Of a stretch of 64,000 nt of DNA, positions 27,889 to 40,996 are shown in pieces. This stretch comes from Osedax frankpressi (taxonomy: Eukaryota; Annelida; Polychaeta; Sabellida; Siboglinidae), in NCBI GenBank assembly GCA_964035775.1, contig OZ038315.1:12327066-12391065 (forward strand), read 5' to 3'. The notes below the pieces were generated by a model. That model had not been told where the DNA came from. It ran no database searches and saw only the letters and a list, made by a program, of their open reading frames with translations. Numbering within the stretch: position 1 is the first letter of the stretch; every line of letters starts with the position of its first letter. Position numbers and translations under genes: made by a program.

Positions 27889-29633
27889 CTACAAATAAGA
27901 AGAAAATAGTTACATAACGGGTGATATGTTATCTATATAAGTTACTATATGATCATTTATTTAATTTAATATATATCATTATATAATATATATACAAACA
28001 CTAAATATATTTTTTAGGTGAATCTATTTTTTAACATTAAATAAATAATCTTTAGCAAGTATAATTATAAAAATGAAAATTAAGAAAAGGCAAATAATTT
28101 ATAAAAAAACTCTTTAGAATACCTATACAAACGTTTTAGTTCAGTGTATCTTTAGTTAGAGAATATGCTTTATGTTGTCTGAATTTATAATCGTGGGATG
28201 TTTATATAGTTTCATCTCGATACGCTTGGTTGAGTATAAAGAAATTTACGAGTTTTTGGCATACTGAAATTTAGAATTTTCGGATACTCTTAATGTTACT
28301 ACCCACTTTCAAAACGCCCACTTTCGAAACGCCCACTTTCAAAACACCCTCTAAATAAACGCCCGTTAAGGATGACGTGATATTTATAACTAGACACACT
28401 AGTGATATATTATTTATATTACCATTAAATCAAACTATTCAAACCTATTTGAATCCTTTATATTTGATAACATCATTATAAACTTATACCTATGTACTTT
28501 CTCAAGGTTATTTATTATCCATGAGTTTCTACAGTAAGTATTTCATGATATCAAATCAACATTATCTAATTATTGCCATGTGTTAATTCCAAATTTCATA
28601 TCTATTTATGGAAACTATAATTTAATATATTACTTTTAGTTTTAATTGGGATAATACCGTAGTTAATCACACCAATAACTTCCGGAATATATAAATAAAA
28701 TTAGTTTTTAAAGTTATATTGTGTCATATGTATATATTAGCTTATATATACTAATGTATATATTAGCATATATAGCTCTATTTGTGACTTATATAATAAT
28801 ACTAATTAAATATAGACTATATATCTCATTATATTGTATACAGAGTGCAAATATAGTTATAGTTATAATTATATATTTGTATTTTTGTCAGGGTATATTT
28901 TATTATAGTTAACATTCTGTCTGGTGTGTCCTTGTAAATAATATTTTTGAATTTAGGTCTAGAATACAGATAGTTTTATTAATATTACAAGAAGTCATTA
29001 TTTATATATGCAATAAAATAATCCATCAAAACTATTGTTTAAATTGATTGTTTAGTCAATCGTAGTTTATATAATAACATAAAAGTAATACATGCATATT
29101 GTATTGATTATATTATTATATCTTAAATTAGAGATAAAGTATTCAACCAATTTATAATTATATTATTTACAATTATTAAGTTAATTTAATTTATATTAGT
29201 ATATATTACAACTAATTATAACATAAATAAAAAATGAATACATCAACTCTAGAACTCGGTCAAGCCAGCTTGTATGTAAGCAATACATTTTAATATTTTT
29301 AATGACTTTAGTAAAATCTTAAGTAATAGCCAAGAAAACATCCGTTTATGGAAGTGTAAATATTAGTACGTAAGCATCTTTATGAATATGCTATGACCAT
29401 AGATCAACCTCACAGAGTTAAATCTGAGCTTTTTATTTAGTAAAATACAGATTGATTAATGAACCAGATAATAATTAGTTTTATATGGGCATACTAATGA
29501 TCTAAAATAATATTAAAACGGGAACAAATTATAATTATTTACCGTAAATATACGCAAATATGCAAGCTTCATTTTTGATCACACACTACAATCATATATA
29601 CATATAAATAAGAATATATAAATGTATACAATC

Positions 29634-29664
<31 letters not shown>

Positions 29665-30257
29665 CATTTTCTTATATAGAAACATTAAATTCTGAAACTC
29701 GACTATAATAATCTACATTAACGTATGATAAATATGAATACATTTAATGTAAAGAAACGAAACTAGATATATCATATTTCACAATATAAATGAAGGAAAT
29801 ATATATTTTTTATTTCACCTATAAATAGTTATAAATATATTAAAAGAGACCTAAATTTAAAAAATTAAAAGATTAAAGTAATTAAAAGCTATTAAATGAA
29901 TATTAAAATTTTCCAAGATCATCATAAATAAATAAAACCATAAATAGTTATCATAAGTTAGGTAGATCTCATTTTTCACATTTATTATAAATCAAAGATT
30001 GAACGTCATTAATTAATTAATACATATTTGATGTTCTTGTGAAATCATATAATATATAATTTCTTAAACCATATATTAAATAGTTCCATAGTAAATAAAG
30101 ACGTTGTGGTGGTGCCATAGAACAGCAATGATGTGTTCTCAGAATGCTATTTATAAGAATGACGTGAATATTTAATCTAGAATCTTTATTCAGTTATGTA
30201 TTATTATATATATATTTAATTAAAATACATACTACTATATATATATATATATATATA

Positions 30258-30308
<51 letters not shown>

Positions 30309-30777
30309 ATATATCTATATAATTATATATTTATAAATATTTATATATTATTACTTTAGTTGACAAAGTTTTAAATATGGAAAATACTTTGAAAAAGAAA
30401 ATACAAAAGTAAAGTAATCTTGGTGTCGTTATCCATTATTGTATTATCAATATAATCATGATCACCTATCGACATATTAACAAAGAACCAACAGTAAATC
30501 CTGAGATAAATACAGTCGCATATCTAATGAGACTGCATTAGAGATTGGATAGAAGGTACAATCTCTTCATAATCAGTATTCTTCTGATATTTTGAACTCA
30601 TTTTATTTTTTAAACAATTTTAAACATTTATTTGTTTGGGTTTAAATTACTCAATTTAAATTTGAACTTGTAATTCTTTATGTGTTTTAAATTAGAATTG
30701 ACAGCTGTGGTGAAGAGTTTATATTCTATTGAAGTATTTGTTTACTTATTTTTCATTACACCTTTCTGTGCTAAACT

Positions 30778-30843
<66 letters not shown>

Positions 30844-31448
30844 ATATATATGCTTAATATATTAATTTCTACATTCAAATCAGAAGTATCTGCAAACTAT
30901 TATATTCCAGTTCTAAAACATTATCTATTTCCAAGAATAAAAATAATATGTATACAAATCATTTAACTCAACAAATACAAATAAATTAAATAAGTAAACA
31001 TAAAATTTGACTTTATTATATTAAATAACTAAATATAAATATTTATAAATATCTATATAATAATAAATATCTATATTTAATAAACATTAATAACATTACT
31101 CCAGATTGTATGTTGTAAAATACGTCATATTTATAATTAAATTGTAAAAAAGATGTTAGTGCTAAATAATATAATATAATTTTCTCGAATATGCCAAGTT
31201 TGTGTATGATAACGTATACAATAATATATTTTATATCAAATTATTTTAAAATAAAAAGATACTACAAAATGGCATTTTAACATTATTCTAATAATATATA
31301 AATAATGTTGTTGAATATATTAAACTACATACTTATATTTCATTATTTCTATTTTTAAAATAACATAACACAATAATATTATATGTTATCATTCTTAAAT
31401 TTTATTATAAATTTAACACACACACATACACACACACACACACACACA

Positions 31449-31520
<72 letters not shown>

Positions 31521-31544
31521 TACATACATACATACACATACACA

Positions 31545-31585
<41 letters not shown>

Positions 31586-33361
31586 ATAAATACATGATCA
31601 TTATTTGGAGGTATCGATCAAATAAAGCTCCTTTAACGTTCCTTTAACTTTTTAACTTTCCATGGTACTCCTATGACTAATGTTTATAAATTGTAAAGTA
31701 TAAACTGATTCATTAATGTATTAATATTGAATACTATAGAATACAAGTTAATAGTATCTTATAAATAATCAATTAAATACAATGTATTTTAATTATAATA
31801 GTATTATATATATTATATTAAGAATAGCTTTTATATATTGTCTCTAAAGATTATTGATGTTTCCATTTTTCTAGTTAATCTCGTAACTCAAACTTGACAT
31901 ATATATTTACAATAAGTATTATATAATACAATAAGTAAGTTATAATATCTTAGAAAATATTATAATAAATGAAAATGTTTTTCTATTCAAATTTCGTTTT
32001 TAAATAATATAATTCAGAGTAAAATCTACTGTGATATATTATAATATATTGGTAATTAGGAAATGTAATCTGAATACTATTAATACTATTACATTTAAAA
32101 GAGGAAGTATAATATTAGAAATACATAATTTAATTTACACATAAATAATCAAAAACTCTATGATTATTGCGAGCAACACCTAAATGCCTTCGTATATGAC
32201 TCAAGGGTATTGTAATAACTTTTTGTTTTTTTACGAGTTAAGAGTTATTATAGATGTTCGTCGTAATGTTCCTGAGTATATGAATTTAATGTATATACAT
32301 AAATATTCTTTGAGTTTCTAGTCTGTCTATATTCATAAATATTGTTGAGTTTTCGCATATTTCTTTAGTTTTAACTTTTAAATATATTCAGAAAGTCTAC
32401 AAACATTTAGTTTTTGCATGCCAAGTTTATTTACTTTAATTGATTACGATCTATAAATTAACACGTAGATATTTTATAATTAAGATGATATTTCCTGTTA
32501 TGCAACTCCGGGTGGTTTTTATAGTATACATTTAGGTTGGTGTGTACAATGTACACAGTATAATGTTTAGTGTACATTGTACAGTCTGCATAGCATCACA
32601 TATAACACTATATAGAAAATGTATTTTAATTAATTTCATTTAATTTAATCAAGTAAATACTTTACTATAGTAATACCCATCAATATATATATTTACAAAA
32701 TTTCGCATTTAAGAGTGTGTTTATGTTTGAGTATGTGTGTAACATTATAATGTTATTGATATTAGATATAGTGTTTATACAGTTAGATCGACTGCCGTGG
32801 TCAAATCAACTTTAACAATCATCCTATATGTACATAAAATAATATTTAATTATATTGCATATTGCGATATATTAATTATAAAACCAGTGAATATGTCATT
32901 TTTATGGATTAGTTCAAATATTATGGATATGCCGCAATTAAAAATAATATCATAATAAGCAATTTTTATACTTTCGAAATAGAAAAAGGTAAACCATATT
33001 TATAAATTAAGCACGAATAATAAATTCACTTTGCTTGAATTACCAGTGAATTACCCAATAAAGCATTATATCATCCCGGAGTTTTGGGTGTAGATTTATT
33101 AAATAAAATTAGGGTGGAGCCTAAACTGGATGGGCGTGACAATCGTATCGAAAAGCACGCAGTTCGCCGAACCGTAACAGCTCTGAAACTTTATAAGAGA
33201 AACGACCTGGAGGTTTGCAAACATTAACACAATAAGCAACTAAAGATACGTAAGACAAAGTTAGTATCCCACGATATATGAAACTAATGTTATATAACGT
33301 TATATGTGTATTACAATTATAAACGTACCTCAAGGCTAACAATACTATCTAATCTCCGCAG
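27889..33361. other. Intergenic AT-rich DNA with microsatellites
   Basis: No gene recognised. Contains a 15-bp x3 repeat (CCCACTTTCAAAACG type, about 28310-28356), (AT)n at about 29637-29665, 30235-30310 and 30778-30839, a compound (CA)n/(TA)n array (31416-31582), and a TGTAC-rich palindromic patch (about 32525-32590: GTACAATGTACAC, AGTGTACATTGTACAG). At 33046-33075 a phrase resembles the repeat family at 1-2820. Confidence 0.45.
31416..31582. repeat. Compound microsatellite (CA)n-(CATA)n-(TA)n
   Basis: About 50 CA units with a few interruptions, four CATA units, then about 17 TA units. The THTHTH and VCVCVC frames are spurious. Confidence 0.95.
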
Positions 33362-35614
33362 ATGATTCAAACATATATACTAATCGTGGCTTCCTGTCTG
33401 GTGGCTCTGTCTGGTAAGTAATCAGCAGCCTTTAGTAACGCGTGCAATATGTATAACACGTTCTCTGAAATCTTGAGTTTAATACATTTATAATATTTCT
33501 TTTAAAATACGTTATATACGATACGGTGTACGTCGTACACTATCACTATAGTGGTTAGATACTATTAAATATTTAGTAAAACACACCAATACGATATATT
33601 TTTAAGCCTTTATATGTTTTTCAATTCCAATCCAACAATATTTGACGTATACGCCATATCCACAATTTAACGCACTCGATTACTTATGCATTAAATATCT
33701 TTAATCGTTCCACTTCCTCTATATAAATACTTGAACATCGTTCCTTTAATGTAACTCATCACCCCTACAGCATATATTCTTAATCCTTTCAACTACATAA
33801 TATTCAGCAAAAAGCAACCCCCGACTTCTAAGTATCCTAGTGTGAACGTGTTCATCCCTATTATTAAATATCTATATCATCTTAATCAAACAACACCAAT
33901 AATCAAATCCTCCGTCTATCAGGCCTAAATACCTTTACTAATTACCTAAATTAAGCATACATTCTATCTCGACGTAACAATCCACCAACACCCGTTAATT
34001 CATTATCTCAATATTTTCAAATTCTAACTACTCCACGAATCACGACATCGTTCCACTGTGAATGACTAATGACCTTCAAATGTATTCAGTTGGTTCGTGC
34101 AGATCGCACGGAGGTCGTTGTATTCCCAGTTGCATGGGATCAGGAAGTACATTCGACTGCTCCGAAGGAATTTTAGTTTCAGGAAAATGCTCTTCATGTT
34201 AGCATATATATCTCTAACAATTATTAAGACGACCTTAATGAAAAGAGTTGTCGGTTATTTTTATAATGTATAATATATATATAATTCATAATGTATAATA
34301 GCATTGCAGATATAATTAACATCAGATTTTACATATTTTAGATATCGGGAATATTTTAAACATCCAATGTCCAAAATATATACATAACAAATATATTCAT
34401 AATTTTAATTTTAAATATGTTTAAAACAAGTATTAATATAGCTGATATATACGACCTTCAAACAGCATCAGTTTACATTTATAAGCTATAATGGTATATT
34501 TACAGCTATACATATAACAAACTTGTGTCACATTTACAGCCGAATTATGTTGTATTGAAATGAAACCGGTTCCTACAACTACAACCTCGACCACACTTGC
34601 CCCTGTTACAGTTGTAAACAATGGAACAGATCTTGCCCGTTAGTTTATACGGTATAATATATTGTTTTCCCATTAGAATCACAACTATATATTTTTACGA
34701 CTATAAAAAGGTAGCCAGTGTTGGTAAATAAGAAATTACGAAATATCGATTTATCCTTTGGTTGTAATCATATATAGTAAATATTAGTAATCGTTATATA
34801 ATCGTTTATATAAACTATGCCCATTACAGCCGGTCTGACCGAGGGTTGTCTTTCTTGCATATGCGAAGTGAACGGAGGACCCGCTTTCAAGGGTTGCATG
34901 TCTAAGTGTGGTCCTTTCGGTCTTGACTGGAACTACTGGAGTAATTGCGGAAAACCAAATGCAGGTAAGTTTATCTGAATACATTACGCATCGCAACCGA
35001 TTATTATTACAGCGAGATTAACGAATTTCATAATTACATTCAATGGATAAACATCGGTGAAACTGAAGGCTGTGAACTATTGTTGAATATGAGTTATTTT
35101 CATATTGTTCCTCTTTCGCAGTGCTCAAGAAAGGTTACTGGAACTGCATTACCAACTACGATTGCGCCAAGACTTGCACCGAAACCTTCTTGCTGAGCAA
35201 CACCAAGAATGACGAAACCCACGATACCTGCGAGTACTACTCTAGGATTCACAGCGTTAGTACGATATCTGCCGCCAGGGCCGCCAGGGTTTACATACGC
35301 CATATATTCACAACAATACGCGTTTTCCATTGGTAACTTCTATTCGCGATTCCGTGTTGTCTTCCCGTGGAAAGCTCTCACATTCATAGTATACGCCGCG
35401 TGTGAATCATACTTGTAGGTGATATAAAATAGTAGTTTTACAAATATTTGATGTAGTATATATGTAATATTAATTAAAAAAAAATAATTCGTAATCTATA
35501 GATTACCGATTTCTAATGTTACCACAGGGAGGCAAATATGGATACCTGAGCCACCAGACCGACACTTTCTGGAGATCCGTGCGTTCTTGTTGCAACCGGA
35601 AAGGTGGGTGCTGA
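33362..35614 (+). CDS. Secreted fusion: beta-defensin-like domain, Thr-rich linker, i-type lysozyme-like domain
   Basis: Six coding exons with matching phases: 33362-33413, 34090-34197, 34540-34638, 34830-34964, 35122-35255, 35528-35614; 204 aa. Signal peptide about 1-18 (MIQTYILIVASCLVALS). Residues 21-58 form a cysteine domain: CRSHGGRCIPSC, extra C41, then GKC51 and CC57-58, with spacing C-x6-C-x3-C...GKC-x5-CC as in beta-defensins. Residues 59-87 are a Pro/Thr linker (PVPTTTTSTTLAPV). Residues 88-204 are an i-type (destabilase) lysozyme-like domain: CLSCICEVNGG, CGPFGLDWNYWSNCG, GYWNC, YDCAKTC, CEYYSRIHSGG. The usual catalytic Glu (ESGC motif) is Asn101, and the Asp-bearing segment (MDVGSLSC) is deleted, so muramidase activity is doubtful. 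The two domains are on separate phase-1 exons, suiting exon shuffling. The ATG directly follows an acceptor (CTCCGCAG). Role, inferred: extracellular defence or digestion. Confidence 0.88.
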
Positions 35615-35818
35615 TGTGTACTCCGATAGAGAAGAGAATCGCAACCAGCCGACAATAACAACATATATCGATGGATCATAATAAATCAAAATGTTAACCA
35701 TATCATTCTTCCATTTCATATACTCTCATTGTATTGAAGAGTAGATGTAATAGCGTTCACTAGACAATACTTTACAGTATGTGTAAGACGTAATATGTAA
35801 ACTATAGAATAATACTGT

Positions 35819-35930
35819 AACAGAATGTGAGATATAACATAATGTGAGATATAACAGAATGTGAGATATAACAAAAGGTGAGATATAACAAAAGGTGAGA
35901 TATAACAAAAGGTGAGATATAACAGCATGT
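35819..35930. repeat. 17-bp minisatellite 3' of the lysozyme-like gene
   Basis: Six copies of AACAGAATGTGAGATAT / AACAAAAGGTGAGATAT, about 200 bp past the stop codon, possibly within the 3' UTR. Confidence 0.9.
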
Positions 35931-37830
35931 GGTTATCATTAAAGTTTTAAATAAAGACAATAAGTAGCTAACAATAGTACTTCATAGATATTACAGTAAA
36001 TATCTATAATAGTTAAGTTTATAATGTGTTAATTATAATTCTACTAATTTAAGAATAACAGAGAAATCAATAAATTTCGACTAGAAACTTTCTAGCATGA
36101 GGATACTTTCACATATTTAGTTTGTAATACTTTCATTACTTAGTTTTTATGTGTTCTAAAGTAATGAAAATAAATTTAAAATAAACTATTTAAAATAGAT
36201 AATAATTGAAGTTATATATAAATATATTTTAAATATATAAATTATGTATTTTATTATGTAAAATAATAAATATATTGAAAAATAATGAAAATTCAAATAA
36301 CTAGTTATCTAAATTATAATAATATGTGAGACGCATCAATCTGTTTATATGACATCACATAGACTTGTACCGAACCCGCCTTTTTGTACATGACTAATCT
36401 TGAAACTAACTGAACAATATTTTCTGACATTAATTCAGCGTTCGGCACGATCTACCAATAAATACGGCTACAAAGACTTGACTTATTGAACATATCACAA
36501 AATGATAACCAGGTATCAAAGTAAGAAACTATCTCTCCAAATATACTTACAGAATCAAAATAACTACTAAATCCCATACAACACATTTTCCATACGATAT
36601 TCAATAATAATCATCCCTTGCCCCTTTTATATATTTCATTCCACTCAGTATGATATTTGCTAACAATCCAATACTACAATGGCATATATCTATGGTATTA
36701 TAATTATATTAGTGACTGAATGCTCCTAACAACTTAATGACTTCCTTATTGAAATACATTATTCAAAATAATTCTAAATAACTACTAAAACCTACTGTTA
36801 AACTCTACACAAATATTACATATAAACATTAATGCACTTCCCACAAATATCCATAAATACTTCTTAACTGATACCCACACAAAATGAAATATACTTGTAC
36901 TCGGTGTTATTGATATTGTTACTATATTACCGACGACTCGTACGTGATGATTCATAAAACTAACTGCACAGATTTAGTTACAAATCAATTTCTAAAATAT
37001 AAGCATTCCTAACGACTGAAACTTCTAATTCAAAAGTAAATTCAGTAATATGGACAATGCTCTCGCAACTAGAATACATCTCCCTGGAGAAGTTGATCCT
37101 GATAACTAACTGCATACAGAAACAACTGTACAAACTAAACGGACTAATTAAAATATATTGCTATAACTTGCTGGCTAATATACGATATACAAATTTGAAA
37201 GCATATCGATATCTAAACTATAGTTTTTAGTAAATAAACCAATTATAGACATAATTAATAAAAGACTTCTTGACTTAACTCATCGTATCATATGAACGAA
37301 TTCAATCAAGTAACAATATGACTTACTTCACTACCGTATTCGCTTCTATATGTCTTTACTTAGGATAAAAAACGAATTTGGATATCAATATTTCCAATAT
37401 ATTGTATTTAGAAAATGGAATGCTTTAAACTGTTAAATTACGCAATATGTACGAGATACATTATGTCATACGTCGCATTTCCAAATGAACTATATTCATA
37501 GTTTTTTAGAATTATTTTAGTTTATATATTTAATAAAACTTATTCTTAAATAAAATAACTACGTCATTATATACAATATGTATACATCTATCTATCTATA
37601 ATAACAATTGTTTATTATATAATCCATTGTATTTTAGTAATATAAATTACCTAAGTATATGATTTGAGATATTAATAATATAAATAATGTATTAATATAA
37701 TATAACAATTGTTATATTAATTTTGCATTCTTCATATATCAGGCATATGCTTATATACCCTACTATATCATATATAATACAACATATTTGTATTTTAGAC
37801 ATTATTTATCTTAGGGTGTATTTATATTAT
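35931..37830. other. AT-rich intergenic DNA
   Basis: No exon, RNA gene or ordered repeat was recognised. AT content is slightly lower around 36330-37350. Confidence 0.4.
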
Positions 37831-37832
37831 GA

Positions 37833-39240
37833 TTACTTAAATACTTAATACTTAAATACTTAATACTTAAATACTTAATACTTAAATACTTAATACTTAA
37901 ATACTTAATACTTAAATACTTAATACTTAAATACTTAATACTTAAATACTTAATACTTAAATACTTAATACTTAAATACTTAATACTTAAATACTTAATA
38001 CTTAAATACTTAATACTTAAATACTTAATACTTAAATACTTAATACTTAAATACTTAATACTTAAATACTTAATACTTAAATACTTAATACTTAAATACT
38101 TAATACTTAAATACTTAATACTTAAATACTTAATACTTAAATACTTAATACTTAAATACTTAATACTTAAATACTTAATACTTAAATACTTAATACTTAA
38201 ATACTTAATACTTAAATACTTAATACTTAAATACTTAATACTTAAATACTTAATACTTAAATACTTAATACTTAAATACTTAATACTTAAATACTTAATA
38301 CTTAAATACTTAATACTTAAATACTTAATACTTAAATACTTAATACTTAAATACTTAATACTTAAATACTTAATACTTAAATACTTAATACTTAAATACT
38401 TAATACTTAAATACTTAATACTTAAATACTTAATACTTAAATACTTAATACTTAAATACTTAATACTTAAATACTTAATACTTAAATACTTAATACTTAA
38501 ATACTTAATACTTAAATACTTAATACTTAAATACTTAATACTTAAATACTTAATACTTAAATACTTAATACTTAAATACTTAATACTTAAATACTTAATA
38601 CTTAAATACTTAATACTTAAATACTTAATACTTAAATACTTAATACTTAAATACTTAATACTTAAATACTTAATACTTAAATACTTAATACTTAAATACT
38701 TAATACTTAAATACTTAATACTTAAATACTTAATACTTAAATACTTAATACTTAAATACTTAATACTTAAATACTTAATACTTAAATACTTAATACTTAA
38801 ATACTTAATACTTAAATACTTAATACTTAAATACTTAATACTTAAATACTTAATACTTAAATACTTAATACTTAAATACTTAATACTTAAATACTTAATA
38901 CTTAAATACTTAATACTTAAATACTTAATACTTAAATAATTAATACTTAAATACTTAATACTTAAATACTTAATAATTAAATACTTAATACTTAAATACT
39001 TAATATTAAATACTTAATACTTAATACTTAAATACTTAATACTTAAATACATAATACTTAAATACTTAATACTTAAATACTTAATACTTAAATACGTAAT
39101 ACTTAAATACTTAATACTTAAATACTTAATACTTAAATACTTAAATACTTAATACTTAAATACTTAATACTTTAATACTTAATACTTAAATTCTTAATAC
39201 TTAAATTCGTAATACTTAAATACTTAATTATGAATACTTA
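37833..39240. repeat. 15-bp satellite array, about 93 copies
   Basis: Unit ACTTAAATACTTAAT. It is essentially perfect from about 37833 to 38935 (about 73 identical copies), then progressively mutated (single-base changes and indels) to about 39240. The sharp left edge and decayed right edge suggest recent expansion from one side. The assembled length may not equal the true length. Confidence 0.97.
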
Positions 39241-40996
39241 ATGAAGATTACTATTTCAGATATATTTAAATTATTTGCTACGACTTATACTATATATTGA
39301 AAAACAGAGCACATCATTATTCATTTTCTTCATACATTATCTAGAACTTATTTTAATACAATTACCTATTATAGTTGTCTATTGGTATATTACTTCATAG
39401 ATTATAAAACAAGTCAACTAAATATAGATATAGGTAATGAGACTAACATAAGATCTAACTAAATATTAAAAGCAAGTATTTCTATACGAATGTAATATGT
39501 GAGCTGTTTTCAAATGAAAATTTTATCAATCAAAAAAATAATGTTACTAACTCACATTGAATATAATTTATCTCTGTAAACATACGCTTATAATTTACCT
39601 GAAGTCTACAAATTCCGTTACACTATTATTACATAAGTAATACGATTAATCATTTTTAAACAAATATACAATATATTATCAATAATATATTCCATGATAT
39701 CTGGTATTCGTACTTTCAAGATATCGGCATCCATTTTACGGAATAAACTTTAATTATTAATATAGAAATAGAACTTTAAATATTATTTATTTGTATAATT
39801 ATAATATAGATATTAATTATGATTTATATTTTATAAAATAATAGTAATTAAGAATACCTAATATGATCCAATATTGATTATCTGAGATATGACCATAGCT
39901 TTAAAATGCCCAAAATAAATTATTAATATTAATATACGAATAAAATAGTGCAACAAGATCTGGTAGGAATCAATTGATTATCATATATATTATCTACATT
40001 TATAATGTAAATCTATTATTATATTTTTTAAATTGATTATTAAAATTAGTCAGCATATTTATTTATTAATAAATAGGCGTGTCTTATTCAAAAATCAAAT
40101 TCATTGGATGACCATAATTAATATACAATGGCGGGTAAATATTTTTATTATCATTTATTTATTCATAATTGAAATGAAATTACACTCATAATTCATTCAT
40201 TATCATATTCAAGTTATAACATACTACTTATATATATTTACATATAACCTAGTTATTGAATTATATTATTTATATGTAATTACTAGTAATATACTGTCTA
40301 AATTAAATTCACAAGTTTTTATTTTTCAAATAATATATTTAAATATTTCAATGTATATCACATAACTCAAGAATACAAGTATAATGGTTTATTTTTCTTT
40401 TTGTTTTATAATTAATGTATTTAAAAACTATTTTAAATGATTTAAATTAAAATATATAATTAAATCTTATATTATTATTATACTATACTATACTATAACT
40501 ATACTAGTCTATATACTCCTTGTGTAATCAAAGGAGGGACAATTGATTGAGCCATATATGTTTTCGACTCTAGAATATGAATGCTTGGTTTAATTTGATA
40601 GACAACAAGTGAATCACCGATAACGTATCATGTACGACTATATATGTGATTTGTAACCCTTTTGAATTAGTGACATCTGTTAATTTAAATATCTATGGAA
40701 ATAATATATTAATTGTATGTTAGTAAAATTGATTAACATCTGTAAAATAGCAGAAACTTTGTTTTGTGCCATTGTGTTATACTATTTAATAGTTTTAATG
40801 TGAGTTTGTACTTTAATGTAAACGCAAATATCGTATGTCGTACATATATATTTTTGAAATTATATGCATATAATATTCAGCAATTTGTAATAGTATCTAA
40901 GTGATTTGATATAAAAATATATGATATGCGAAAAATAGAACTTTTATTTGCTACATGCTATTTACAAGTGTTTGTTAAGTAATACATACATCATGA
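39241..40996. other. AT-rich DNA upstream of HAT1
   Basis: No gene seen. The HAT1 promoter should lie in the 3' part, but no clear TATA or other element stands out. Confidence 0.4.

Noticed and set aside
31383-31601. THTHTH and VCVCVC frames
   Set aside because: CA/GT microsatellite translation.
35100-35418. Minus- and plus-strand frames with collagen-like PPGPPG or GGPGG
   Set aside because: They overlap lysozyme-like exon 5 in other frames and its intron; no repeat of Gly-X-Y beyond three units.
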